A stretch of 64,000 nucleotides of DNA from G963677445 sp963677445 (lineage in GTDB: Bacteria; Bacteroidota; Ignavibacteria; Ignavibacteriales; Melioribacteraceae), in NCBI GenBank assembly GCA_963677445.2, contig CAXXGF010000054.1, positions 1-64,000 of the forward strand, in the 5' to 3' direction. The translations under genes were made by a program, and so were the position numbers. The notes beneath the pieces are model-generated. The model ran no database searches. It saw nothing but the letters and a program-made list of their open reading frames with translations, and was not told the DNA's origin. Below, piece by piece: positions 1 through 8,350 of this stretch (the first letter of the stretch is position 1; the number at the start of each line of letters is the position of its first letter).

Positions 1-1
1 A

Positions 2-404
2 ATTTCAAGCAAAGTTGAGTACCTGATTGTTGGAGGTTACGCGCTTGCGTTTCATGGAACTCCAAGAAATACAGGAGATATCGACATCTACATAAAGCCG
101 ACAAAATTTAATGCTGACAGGATTGTTAATTGTTCTTGAAGAATTTGGTTTTGGCTCTCCTGGTTTATCGGCTGAAGATTTTCAATCGGCAGATCAAATT
201 GTGCAATTAGGAGTTCCTCCGGTAAGAATTGATCTGATAACTTCAATTACAGGAGTAACCTGGGATGAAGCGAATGACGGCGCAATGTTTGTTAAATATG
301 GCAATATACCTGCAAAAATTATTGGTAAAGAGGCTCTTATTAAGAACAAACTCGCTACCGGCAGAAAAAAAGATATTGCTGATGCTGAGGCATTAAATCA
401 TTAA
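2..404 (+). pseudogene. Nucleotidyltransferase-like protein (MNT/AbiEii-like fold), 5' end off-window, frameshifted
   Basis: The first reading frame (from base 2) encodes a typical minimal-nucleotidyltransferase start: VGGYALAFHG, then PRNTGDIDIY, which matches the GG(x)nT.D.D catalytic pattern of MNT/AbiEii-type nucleotidyltransferases. That frame stops at TGA about base 136. The rest (VLEEFGFG onward, ending AEALNH at 404) continues in another frame, so one extra base lies near 125-135. The gene's start is outside the window. Family members are often antitoxins or parts of defence pairs, but no partner is visible. It is either a decayed gene or a sequencing indel. The family call is moderately sure; function is unknown. 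Confidence 0.55.
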
Positions 405-842
405 TTATTTCTATTGTTTTTCCATCTCAATTATTTTTCATAATACTTTTAGACCAAAGCCCGTTCAGGTTATCAGTTTTCCCTCAATCACCGGCCTGAA
501 GGAGCGGTGTTATTCCATCCTTGCGCCCTTTTTGCCTTCCCTGCGCTCCTTGTGTTTAAACTTTTGTTTCCCCTGTATATGCGATTTCGATTACGACCTG
601 GATTTCGATTTGACCGGTAAGGGTTATCTCTGAATCTCATAAACAGATACAACATCCCATTATTATTAATTTAAAATTTTTACCGGAATTAAATTATTAC
701 AGACTGATAATTGTTACAGAAGGAAAAACGGGAGAGTATCTCAGTTTTTTTAATTAAATTTAAGATTCGGATAAATGAACCTGATGTCTTTGATAATAAA
801 GTTTGAATATAAAAGTAAAAGAAAAAATAACAGGAACACAAT
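405..842. repeat. Intergenic gap with a dispersed R1 repeat copy (451-515)
   Basis: About 440 bases without a gene. A diverged copy of the R1 repeat (CCAAAGCCCGTTCAGG ... CCGGCCTGAAGGAGCGG) lies at 451-515. The A/T-rich stretch 640-842 must carry the aceE promoter; I see no clear box. An AGGAACA ribosome-binding site lies just before the aceE ATG. Confidence 0.5.
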
Positions 843-3524
843 ATGGATGACATAAGAAAAAATGATCAGTTGAGTGTTGAAGAGATTGAAACCAGGGAAT
901 GGCTTGAGTCGCTTGAATATGTGCTCGAAGAAGGAGGCCCTGAAAGGGTAAAACAATTGCTGAGCGATCTCAGCACTTACGCGCATCAGGCGGGTGTGGA
1001 TCTTCCTTTTACCGCGAATACTCCTTACATCAATACAATTCCGCGCGATAAGCAGCCCGCTTTTCCCGGCGGAAGAGAAATTGAAAGAAGGATAAAAAGT
1101 CTTATTCGCTGGAACGCCATGGCGATGGTGGTAAGAGCCAACCGTGAATCGGCCGGGATAGGGGGGCATATTTCCACTTACGCTTCCGCGGCCACACTTT
1201 ATGAAATAGGCTTCAACCATTTCTTCAAAGGTAAAGATGATAATAAACCGGGTGATATTATATACTTCCAGGGACATGCCGCTCCCGGAATTTACGCCCG
1301 CGCTTTTTTGGAAGGAAGAATCACCAAAGAGCAGCTTGAAAACTTCAGGCGCGACCTGACCAAAAAAGGTAAAGGACTGACATCATATCCTCATCCCTGG
1401 ATTATGCCCGATTTCTGGGAATTCCCGACAGTATCAATGGGACTTGGCCCTATTATGGCAATTTACCAGGCGCGATTTAACCGCTACCTGGAAGACAGGG
1501 GATTGCTTGATACCAGCAGCTCGAATGTATGGGCTTTCCTCGGGGATGGTGAAACAGATGAGCCGGAAGCCCTCGGCGCGATATCTCTCGCCGCCCGTGA
1601 AAAACTTGACAATCTCAATTTTGTAATCAACTGCAACCTTCAGCGTCTCGACGGACCTGTGCGCGGAAACGGCAACATTGTGCAGGAGCTTGAGGCTGTA
1701 TTCAGAGGAGCGGGCTGGAATGTTATTAAAGTTATCTGGGGAAGTGAATGGGATCCCCTGCTCGAAGAGGATAAAACCGGACTTCTGATCAAAAGAATGA
1801 ATGAAAGCATTGATGGCGAGTCGCAGAAATATGTTGTTGAAGGGGGTGGTTACAGCCGTGAACATTTCTTCGGCAAATATCCCGAACTGCTTAAAATGGT
1901 TGAAAAATTCACAGATGAGCAGATTGATAAAATGAAACGGGGCGGACACGATCCTGAAAAGGTTTACGCGGCTTTCAAAGCCGCTGTTGAACATAAAGGG
2001 GCTCCGACAGTAATTCTCGCAAGAACAGTAAAAGGATACGGACTGGGTGAAGCCGGTGAAGGGAAAAACATTACACACTCCCAGAAAAAACTCAATGAAG
2101 AGGAACTTCGCCATTTCCGCACACGATTCGGCATTCCGATTTCAGATGAAGATATCGCGAGCGCCCCATTTTATAAGCCTGCCGAAGGAAGCCCCGAAAT
2201 TAAATACCTGAAAGAACGACGAAAAGAACTTGGCGGGTACGTTCCCAAAAGAGTTGTAAGGAATCAACCGATTCAGACCCCTTCCGCCGAACTTTTTGAA
2301 GAGTTTCACAAAGGTACAGGTGAAAGAGAAGTTTCAACAACTATGGTGTTTGTAAGGATGCTGACCAAACTTCTGAAAGATAAGGAAGTCGGCAAACTTA
2401 TAGTGCCTATCGTTCCCGATGAAGCCCGCACATTCGGTATGGAATCTCTTTTCAGGCAGGTTGGAATTTACTCCCATAGCGGTCAGCTTTATGAGCCGGT
2501 AGATCGTGACAGTCTGCTTTATTATAAGGAAGCCAAAAACGGCCAGATACTTGAAGAAGGAATCACCGAAGCGGGTTCAATGTCATCATTCCTCGCTGCC
2601 GGAACTGCTTACGCGACACACAGCCTTAATACAATCCCGTTTTTTATATTTTATTCAATGTTTGGTCTGCAGAGGATTGGTGATCTGGCCTGGGCCGGCG
2701 CCGATATGAGCACGAAAGGATTCCTCATCGGGGGAACAGCGGGCCGCACAACCCTCGCGGGTGAAGGTCTGCAGCACCAGGATGGCCAGAGTCACCTGCT
2801 CGCTTATCCTATACCGAACCTCTGCGCCTATGATCCCGCTTTCGCTTATGAGCTGGCGGTAATTATCCGTGACGGTATATACAGGATGTATGAAAAACAG
2901 GAAAATGTATTTTATTACGTCACTGTGATGAATGAAAATTACGCCCAGCCCGAAATGCCGGAAGGAGTTGAGGAAGGCATTAAAAAAGGAATGTACCGTT
3001 TCCGCAAAACTTCCATGAAGAAAAAAGCTAATAAGGTTAATCTTCTCGGCAGCGGCACAATAATGAATGAAGTGATTAAAGCGGCTGATATTCTCGAAAA
3101 AGAATATTCAGTTCCCGCTGATATATGGAGTGTTACAAGTTATAAAGCGCTTCACACAGATGGAATGGAAACCGACAGATGGAACAGAATGAATCCCGAT
3201 CAGGAGAAGAAGGTTCCATATATTAGTGAAATAACAAAAGGTGAGGATGGCCTGTTTGTAGCCGCTTCCGATTATGTGCAGATTCTTAAAGACGCTGTAA
3301 GTAAATGGCTGCCGGCGCCCCTCGTTTCACTCGGTACATTCGGTTTCGGACGCAGCGACGGACGCGATGAACTGCGTGATTTCTTCGAGGTTGACGCGAA
3401 ACATATTGTTTACGCTACTCTCTATTCACTTAATCAGCAGGATAAATTTGATTCAAAAAAACTAAAAAAAGCTGCTGAAAACCTGGGTATTGATTTTGAA
3501 AAAGCAAACCCGGCCCGTTCATAG
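843..3524 (+). CDS. aceE: Pyruvate dehydrogenase E1 component, homodimeric type
   Basis: E1 of the pyruvate dehydrogenase complex: ThDP-dependent decarboxylation of pyruvate and reductive acetylation of the E2 lipoyl group. At 893 residues it has the length of the single-chain AceE family, not the alpha2beta2 type. The ThDP/Mg motif is visible as GDGETDEPEA (about residues 234-243) followed by NCNLQRLDGPVRGNG (263-277). The N-terminal block IRWNAMAMVVRANRE and the C-terminal GTFGFGRSDGR are also AceE hallmarks. It is the first gene of an aceE-aceF-lpdA operon, 35 bases from aceF. Start is the first ATG after AGGAACA. Cytoplasmic. Confidence 0.96.
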   Translation: MDDIRKNDQLSVEEIETREWLESLEYVLEEGGPERVKQLLSDLSTYAHQAGVDLPFTANTPYINTIPRDKQPAFPGGREIERRIKSLIRWNAMAMVVRANRESAGIGGHISTYASAATLYEIGFNHFFKGKDDNKPGDIIYFQGHAAPGIYARAFLEGRITKEQLENFRRDLTKKGKGLTSYPHPWIMPDFWEFPTVSMGLGPIMAIYQARFNRYLEDRGLLDTSSSNVWAFLGDGETDEPEALGAISLAAREKLDNLNFVINCNLQRLDGPVRGNGNIVQELEAVFRGAGWNVIKVIWGSEWDPLLEEDKTGLLIKRMNESIDGESQKYVVEGGGYSREHFFGKYPELLKMVEKFTDEQIDKMKRGGHDPEKVYAAFKAAVEHKGAPTVILARTVKGYGLGEAGEGKNITHSQKKLNEEELRHFRTRFGIPISDEDIASAPFYKPAEGSPEIKYLKERRKELGGYVPKRVVRNQPIQTPSAELFEEFHKGTGEREVSTTMVFVRMLTKLLKDKEVGKLIVPIVPDEARTFGMESLFRQVGIYSHSGQLYEPVDRDSLLYYKEAKNGQILEEGITEAGSMSSFLAAGTAYATHSLNTIPFFIFYSMFGLQRIGDLAWAGADMSTKGFLIGGTAGRTTLAGEGLQHQDGQSHLLAYPIPNLCAYDPAFAYELAVIIRDGIYRMYEKQENVFYYVTVMNENYAQPEMPEGVEEGIKKGMYRFRKTSMKKKANKVNLLGSGTIMNEVIKAADILEKEYSVPADIWSVTSYKALHTDGMETDRWNRMNPDQEKKVPYISEITKGEDGLFVAASDYVQILKDAVSKWLPAPLVSLGTFGFGRSDGRDELRDFFEVDAKHIVYATLYSLNQQDKFDSKKLKKAAENLGIDFEKANPARS

Positions 3525-3559
3525 GAAATTGAATAAATGGAAATAAAATCGGAAATAAT

Positions 3560-5263
3560 ATGACTATTGAAATTAAACTGCCTGAACTTGGCGAAAATAT
3601 TGAATCGGCCGATGTTACGGCGGTTCTCGTTAAAGCGGGTGATAAAATAGAAAATGAACAGCCTCTGCTTGAAATCGAGACCGACAAAGCGTCTGTTGAA
3701 GTGCCCTCCGACACTGCCGGGACAGTTCAGAAAGTCCTGGTAAAAGAGGGGGATAAAGTAAAAACCGGCGAGGTGATCGTTATCGTTGACTCCGCGGAAG
3801 AGAAAGGAGAAGGTACATCAGTGGTAAGATCGGAACCGCCTGCTGTATACAATGCCTCCCCTAAAAAAGAAAAAAGAGCCGCGGATAAAACAGAAGCTGA
3901 AAAATCTGCCGATGCTAAATCGGGCAAAGTGGAAGTTCTTGTTCCGGAACTGGGCGAGAATATTGAATCGGCAGATATAACAAATGTGCTGGTTTCTATA
4001 GGCGATGAACTGGAAAAAGAGCAGGCTGTTATTGAAATTGAAACTGATAAAGCTTCGGTCGAAGTGCCCTCCGATTATTCCGGTAAAATTATCGAAATAA
4101 AAGTTAAGACTGGCGACAAGGTAAAAACCGGCGATGTTATTCTGGTTGTTGATTCTTCCGGAACGGCTGAAAAAGTCCCGGAATCGCCCAAAACAAATCA
4201 GGAGCCAGCGAATCTGGAGCCAGCCAAAACGGCGAATGAAAAACCGGCCGCGCCGTCTGAGGTTAAAAAAGATACTGTCGGAGCTTCCGCCCCGAAACAT
4301 CGCACAGAATCTAAGACTCTGCCTACGAGAGAACAGCTAAAGAAAAAACTTGCCCCGGCCTCTCCATCGGTGAGGAGATTTGCCCGTGAAATCGGTATTG
4401 ATATTCATGAAGTAGCCGGCGCCGGACCTGGTGGAAGAATATCGGTTGAAGATGTTAAAACATACGCTAAAAAAATAAATGAAGCAATTTCATCCGGAAA
4501 CGCCCCGGCCGGAATGTCCCTGGGAATCAAAAAAGAGAGTCTGCCCGATTTCAGTAAGTGGGGAGATATCCGCAAAGAGCCGATGAGCAATGTAAGGAAA
4601 AAAACAGCCGAGCATCTTTCTTATGCCTGGAGCGCCATCCCTCATGTAACCCAGTTTGATAAAGCCGATATAACCGAGCTTGAGACCTTCCGCAAAAAAT
4701 TCGGGAAAAAAGCGGAGGCTTATGGCGGTAAACTTACCGTCACAGCAATTCTCCTGAAGATTATCGCCGCCGCGCTGAAAAAATTCCCGCAGTTTAATTC
4801 CAGCATCGACATGGATAAAAAGGAAGTGATCTTCAAGGATTATATCAATATAGGGATAGCTGTGGATACAGACCGCGGTCTTCTCGTTCCGGTTGTAAGA
4901 AATGTCGATAAGAAAAACATCTTTGAACTGGCTCGTGAGCTTACAGAAATTTCTGTGAAAGCGCGCGATAAAAAACTTTCCCTCGATGATATGCAGGGAG
5001 GAAATTTTTCCATCAGCAATCTCGGCGGAATCGGGGGAACTCATTTTACTCCGATTGTGAATTCACCCGAAGTGGCGATAATCGGCGTATCCCGCTCAAA
5101 CTTTGAACCAAAATTTGTGGATGGTGAATTTGTGCCGCGACTTATGCTGCCCCTTTCTTTATCCTATGACCACAGGATAATTGATGGAGCCGATGGCGCC
5201 CGTTTTATTAAATGGGTGTCGGAAACACTGGAAAATCCGTTCCTGCTTAGTCTGGAAGGATAA
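3560..5263 (+). CDS. aceF: Dihydrolipoamide acetyltransferase (E2 of pyruvate dehydrogenase), two lipoyl domains
   Basis: Transfers the acetyl group from lipoate to CoA and forms the core of the complex. Domains in order: lipoyl 1 (about residues 2-76, lipoyl Lys43 in ETDKASVEVP), a charged Ala/Lys/Glu linker, lipoyl 2 (about 123-198, same ETDKASVEVP motif), a long Pro/Ala/Lys/Glu linker, the peripheral subunit-binding domain (about 264-303, SPSVRRFAREIGIDI ... GPGGRIS), and the catalytic domain (about 335-567) with SYDHRIIDGADGARF, giving His538 and Asp542. The two lipoyl domains are near-duplicates (PELGENIESADVT versus PELGENIESADIT), suggesting a recent internal duplication. Lies between aceE and lpdA. 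Confidence 0.96.
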   Translation: MTIEIKLPELGENIESADVTAVLVKAGDKIENEQPLLEIETDKASVEVPSDTAGTVQKVLVKEGDKVKTGEVIVIVDSAEEKGEGTSVVRSEPPAVYNASPKKEKRAADKTEAEKSADAKSGKVEVLVPELGENIESADITNVLVSIGDELEKEQAVIEIETDKASVEVPSDYSGKIIEIKVKTGDKVKTGDVILVVDSSGTAEKVPESPKTNQEPANLEPAKTANEKPAAPSEVKKDTVGASAPKHRTESKTLPTREQLKKKLAPASPSVRRFAREIGIDIHEVAGAGPGGRISVEDVKTYAKKINEAISSGNAPAGMSLGIKKESLPDFSKWGDIRKEPMSNVRKKTAEHLSYAWSAIPHVTQFDKADITELETFRKKFGKKAEAYGGKLTVTAILLKIIAAALKKFPQFNSSIDMDKKEVIFKDYINIGIAVDTDRGLLVPVVRNVDKKNIFELARELTEISVKARDKKLSLDDMQGGNFSISNLGGIGGTHFTPIVNSPEVAIIGVSRSNFEPKFVDGEFVPRLMLPLSLSYDHRIIDGADGARFIKWVSETLENPFLLSLEG

Positions 5264-5284
5264 GAATTTCAACCTCACCCCCGA

Positions 5285-5309
5285 CCCCTCTCCTTAGCAA
5301 GGAGAGGGG
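5285..5309. repeat. Perfect hairpin in the aceF-lpdA gap
   Basis: CCCCTCTCCTT, loop AGC, then AAGGAGAGGGG: an 11-bp perfect stem. No U-run follows, so it is more likely a dispersed hairpin repeat or an mRNA processing/stability element than a terminator. It sits 43 bases before the lpdA start, so it could set the ratio of E3 to E1/E2. Confidence 0.6.
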
Positions 5310-5351
5310 AGGGAGAATATTTTCTTAAGTTTATTCGCAGGAGAAATTAAA

Positions 5352-6764
5352 TTGGATATTAAAGAATTAGTTGTGATTGGCGGGGGGCCGGGCGGATATG
5401 CCGCGGCGTTTTACGCCGCCGATAAAGGACTTGATGTTACCCTGATCGAAAAAGAGGAAAACCCCGGCGGTGTATGTCTTTACAGGGGATGTATACCCTC
5501 GAAAGCCCTTCTTCATGTAGCCAAACTTATCAATGAAGCAAAAGAAGCCGAACACTGGGGTGTTAGATTTTCCGAACCGGAAATCGATCTGGATAAACTT
5601 CGGGAATTCAAAAACAGTGTTGTTCAGAAACTTACCGGGGGAACCGGTCAGCTCGCTAAACAGAGGAAGATAACCTACGTAAGAGGAACAGCTTCTTTTG
5701 TTAATTCGAATACTGTAATCGTTAAAAAACATGACGGCTCAACTGAAGAGATAAAATATAAAAAAGCGATTCTCGCTACTGGATCGGTGCCGGTTAAAAT
5801 ACCAGCGTTTGATATCTCTGATAAAGTTATGGATTCCACCGGCGCTCTGGAACTAAATGACATTCCGGAAAAATTCCTCGTTGTCGGAGGGGGATATATC
5901 GGGCTGGAACTTGGTTCGGTTTATGCCGCTATCGGAAGTAAAGTGACTGTTGTCGAAATGATGGATGGTCTTCTTCCTGGCGCGGACAGAGACCTTGTTC
6001 GGGTGCTTGAAAGAACTCTCAAACCCCGTTTCGAGGATGTATTGCTCAGCACTAAAGTTGTTGAAATGTCTGAAGAAAATGGAAAGATCAAAGTACGCTT
6101 TGAAGGGAAAAAAGTAAAAGAACCTGTGCAGTATTTTGACCGTGTTCTCGTTTCTGTTGGAAGAAAACCTGTTACAACGGGATTCGGTATTGAGAATACA
6201 AATATCAAGGTTGATGATAAGGGATTTGTTATTACAGATGAAAAAATGCTGACAGATGATCCCTCCATCTTCGCCATCGGCGACCTGGTCGGAAACCCGA
6301 TGCTGGCTCATAAAGCATCCGCTGAAGGAAAGGTAGCGGTTGAAGCTGTTATGGGTGAAAAAACAGCCTTTGAGCCGAACGCCATTCCCGCGGTGGTATT
6401 CACTGATCCCGAGCTTGCCTGGGCAGGTATTACAGAAAATGAAGCCAAAGAGCAGGGACTCAAAGTGGAAATAGCCAGGTTTCCCTGGGGAGCCAGCGGA
6501 CGCGCTACAACAATCGGCAGGAATGACGGACTCACCAAACTGATAATTGAACCTGAAACGGGCAGAATACTCGGTATGGGTATGGTCGGAGTAGGAGCAG
6601 GCGATATGATCGCTGAAGGAGCTCTCGCTGTTGAAATGGCCGCCCTCGCCAAAGATGTCGCCATGACAATACATCCCCACCCGACACTTTCCGAAACCAT
6701 CATGGAATCTGCCGAAGCCTTCTACGGCCACAGCACCCATGTTTACAAACCCAAAAGAAAATAG
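5352..6764 (+). CDS. lpdA: Dihydrolipoamide dehydrogenase (E3)
   Basis: FAD flavoenzyme that reoxidises dihydrolipoamide and makes NADH, the third subunit of the pyruvate dehydrogenase complex encoded just upstream. Seen: FAD-binding GGGPGGYAAA (residues 10-19), redox disulfide Cys42-Cys47 in CLYRGCIPSK, NAD-binding VVGGGYIGLELG, FAD site FAIGDLVG, and the C-terminal catalytic pair His443/Glu448 in HPHPTLSE. 470 residues is normal. The start is TTG at 5352 with AGGAGA 7-13 bases upstream; no in-frame ATG fits the family's N-terminus. Third gene of the operon. Confidence 0.96.
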   Translation: MDIKELVVIGGGPGGYAAAFYAADKGLDVTLIEKEENPGGVCLYRGCIPSKALLHVAKLINEAKEAEHWGVRFSEPEIDLDKLREFKNSVVQKLTGGTGQLAKQRKITYVRGTASFVNSNTVIVKKHDGSTEEIKYKKAILATGSVPVKIPAFDISDKVMDSTGALELNDIPEKFLVVGGGYIGLELGSVYAAIGSKVTVVEMMDGLLPGADRDLVRVLERTLKPRFEDVLLSTKVVEMSEENGKIKVRFEGKKVKEPVQYFDRVLVSVGRKPVTTGFGIENTNIKVDDKGFVITDEKMLTDDPSIFAIGDLVGNPMLAHKASAEGKVAVEAVMGEKTAFEPNAIPAVVFTDPELAWAGITENEAKEQGLKVEIARFPWGASGRATTIGRNDGLTKLIIEPETGRILGMGMVGVGAGDMIAEGALAVEMAALAKDVAMTIHPHPTLSETIMESAEAFYGHSTHVYKPKRK

Positions 6765-6787
6765 ATTAATATATTTTATTCCATATC

Positions 6788-6815
6788 GTAGAGACAAGGC
6801 ATGCGTTGTCTCTAC
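6788..6815. repeat. GTAGAGAC-type palindrome, copy 1
   Basis: A 28-bp near-perfect palindrome: GTAGAGACAAGGCATG followed by CGTTGTCTCTAC. It lies 24 bases after lpdA and could form a hairpin at its mRNA 3' end. A perfect copy is at 7444-7471, and a sister variant with a different core is at 55937, 56099 and 56506. Confidence 0.75.
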
Positions 6816-6837
6816 GGTATTCTTTCTCCACAAAATA

Positions 6838-7015
6838 TTAATCCTAATCTTAATCGTAATCTTAATCCCCCACCCCCAATACAAAATGAACAACCCCGCC
6901 ACCGCCACCTATCCGGTCATCATACTCTTACTCTGATTTTTCGATACCGATACCGATACCGATACCGATACCGATACCGATACCGATACCGAAAAATAAT
7001 CAGGTAATCCATAAA
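6838..7015. repeat. Composite repeat module with hexanucleotide microsatellites
   Basis: Three different 6-bp tandem runs in a row: TAATCC/TAATCG units (6838-6868), a conserved spacer (ACAAAATGAACAACCCCGCC), ACTCTT units (about 6921-6933), then exactly eight GATACC units (6943-6990), ending GAAAAATAATCAGGTAATCC. The same order recurs at 8190-8340, 13738-13815, 17284-17440 and 17889-18040, so it is a mobile or recombining unit rather than a chance microsatellite. Reading frames through it give only Arg-Tyr or Val-Ser repeats and are not genes. Confidence 0.7.
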
Positions 7016-7085
7016 TCCTTGAATCATGGTTCAGATATAGACGGGATTGGATTACGCACATTCTGTTATTTTCCTGCCAGCCGTT

Positions 7086-7155
7086 CTTTGGGCTAAAGCC
7101 CCTTGAGGTTGTCGGGTTCGATCGCATAACTCCGGCCTAAAGGCGCGGAGTTATT
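7086..7155. repeat. R1 dispersed repeat copy
   Basis: TTTGGGCTAAAGCCCCTTGA ... ACTCCGGCCTAAAGGCGCGG AGTTATT. R1 has two ends, a GGGCTAAAGCCC palindrome and a CCGGCCTGAAGGCGCGG arm, separated by a variable 30-base centre. About eight copies occur in this window, all in gaps between genes. Confidence 0.7.
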
Positions 7156-7443
7156 CCCCTTGTGCCCTTCGCGCCTTCCTTGTTTCTCTTGTGGTTATGT
7201 ATTCAGCTTCCGGGCTATCGATTTCGATGGAAATAACTGCCTTTCAAATAAGGTGAATAAGGTTTTGTTTTGGCGGCTGATTTCTTATGCTACTAAGGTT
7301 AAAAAATCAAAAATAGGGTTTTCTCCACCTCTTGTTTTGTTCTTTGCCTTGAAAAAGGTTACAGATATTATTAATAGTTTGTTATATACTGTACCTGACG
7401 GCACACGTGTTTTTTCTTCCGTGAAAGATATTTTTGACCGTTC

Positions 7444-7471
7444 GTAGAGACAAGGCATGCCTTGTCTCTAC
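7444..7471. repeat. GTAGAGAC-type palindrome, copy 2 (perfect)
   Basis: Perfect 28-bp palindrome made of GTAGAGACAAGGCA and its reverse complement TGCCTTGTCTCTAC. Same family as 6788-6815. The surrounding stretch (7160-7600) holds no convincing gene. Confidence 0.75.
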
Positions 7472-7666
7472 AGGGTATGATAAAACTATTAAGTTGAATT
7501 TTTGAATCCATTGGGATGAAAAAGAAATTGTTTATTTTCATTCCAACCAAATCAAATATTCTGAAAAACGATAACGATACAGAACCATATGCCATTTTTA
7601 ATCATGGTTCAGACATTGGCGGGATTGAATTATGCGCATACTTGTATTTTCCTGCCAACCGTTCTT

Positions 7667-7719
7667 TGGGCTAAAGCCATTTGAGGGTTGTCTCGTTTTT
7701 TAGCCAATCTCCGGAAAAT
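7667..7719. repeat. Left half of an interrupted R1 repeat
   Basis: TTTGGGCTAAAGCCATTTGA ... CAATCTCCGG matches the left arm and centre of R1 but stops at CCGG. The missing right arm (CCGGCCTGAAAGCGTGGGG) resumes at about 8126, after the toxin-antitoxin remnant. The intact arrangement for comparison is at 13227-13345. Confidence 0.6.
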
Positions 7720-7808
7720 TTTAGCCCCAAACCCTGTTGGCATTCCTCATAATATTCGATAGCTTTAAAAAATTCTTTTTCCGCGGCTTCATGAAAGCGA
7801 AATTTCAT
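7671..7808 (-). pseudogene. ParE/RelE-like toxin, truncated to 45 codons
   Basis: The frame starts at an ATG (7808-7806) overlapping the TGA of the upstream antitoxin (ATGA), the usual coupled arrangement. It reads MKFRFHEAAEKEFFKAIEYY and then EECQQGLGLKF, a typical ParE/RelE-fold toxin N-terminus. After about residue 32 the homology ends where R1 repeat sequence begins, and the frame closes at a TAG inside the repeat's GGCTTTAGCCC palindrome. Family toxins are about 95-100 residues, so roughly two thirds is missing, including the catalytic C-terminus. The product is almost certainly inactive. Confidence 0.65.
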
Positions 7809-8038
7809 TTATCGTATCGCTCTTTGATTTTATTAAATACTTCTTCCCCTTCAATAAGTTTTGCTTTTCCACTCTCAATTTCTTTAAATCTCTTTTCAAC
7901 TTCATCAGCCCATGAATCATCAATATCTTTTTGAGTGGGTATATTTGTACTTAGAAGCAACTTATCTATAAGAACCAGTCTGTCATTGACAGGCAAATTC
8001 AAAGCCTGTTCATATATTTTTTCCGCAAAGTCAGTCAT
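7805..8038 (-). CDS. Addiction-module antitoxin of the TIGR02574-type family
   Basis: 77 residues, small and charged, matching the 'putative addiction module component' family: an N-terminal helix with LPVNDRLVLIDKLL, then WADEVEKRFKEIESGKAKLI and EEVFNKIKERY. Such proteins neutralise a ParE/RelE-like toxin encoded directly downstream. Here the toxin frame overlaps by ATGA but is truncated (7671-7808), so this antitoxin is orphaned. It may persist by chance or still protect against a related toxin elsewhere. The whole pair sits between two halves of one R1 repeat. Confidence 0.7.
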   Translation of the reverse strand: MTDFAEKIYEQALNLPVNDRLVLIDKLLLSTNIPTQKDIDDSWADEVEKRFKEIESGKAKLIEGEEVFNKIKERYDK

Positions 8039-8125
8039 GATTCACCTTTTTCTATTTTACATAATATATCTATCTTAAAACCATAATTCAATAATAAATA
8101 AAAAAACAGAGATTTAATTATACCC

Positions 8126-8350
8126 GGCCTGAAAGCGTGGGGTTATTTTAAATGCGAATTACCATAAGTAATCTCGACTAATGAAAAATCATAATCCTAA
8201 TCGTAATCGTAATCCCCACCTCCAGGACAAAATGAACAACCCCGCCACCGCCACCTATCTGATCATCATACTCTTACTCATACTCCTACTCTTACTCTGA
8301 TTCTTTAAAGCCGATGCCGAAAAATAATCAGGTAATCTTTAAATCCCTTA
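8126..8350. repeat. Right half of R1 followed by the composite hexamer module
   Basis: CCCGGCCTGAAAGCGTGGGG then TTATTTTAAATGCGAATTAC and CATAAGTAATCTCGACTAAT, identical in order to 13280-13335 next to an intact R1. It continues into TAATCG-type and ACTCTT-type hexamer runs and ends CCGAAAAATAATCAGGTAAT, like the module at 6838-7015 but with the GATACC array reduced to remnants. Confidence 0.6.

Noticed and set aside
5853..6908. 351-residue reading frame on the minus strand
   Set aside because: It is fully antisense to lpdA, whose motifs are intact; the antisense frame is a by-product of codon use and has no family features or ribosome site.
6943..6990. Possible CRISPR array
   Set aside because: The unit is a 6-bp tandem repeat without spacers, and no cas genes are present. 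No CRISPR was found anywhere in the window.
6739..7447. Several short reading frames after lpdA, including Arg-Tyr and Val-Ser repeat peptides
   Set aside because: They are translations of GATACC hexamers and R1 repeat sequence, with no ribosome sites and no consistent frame between repeat copies.
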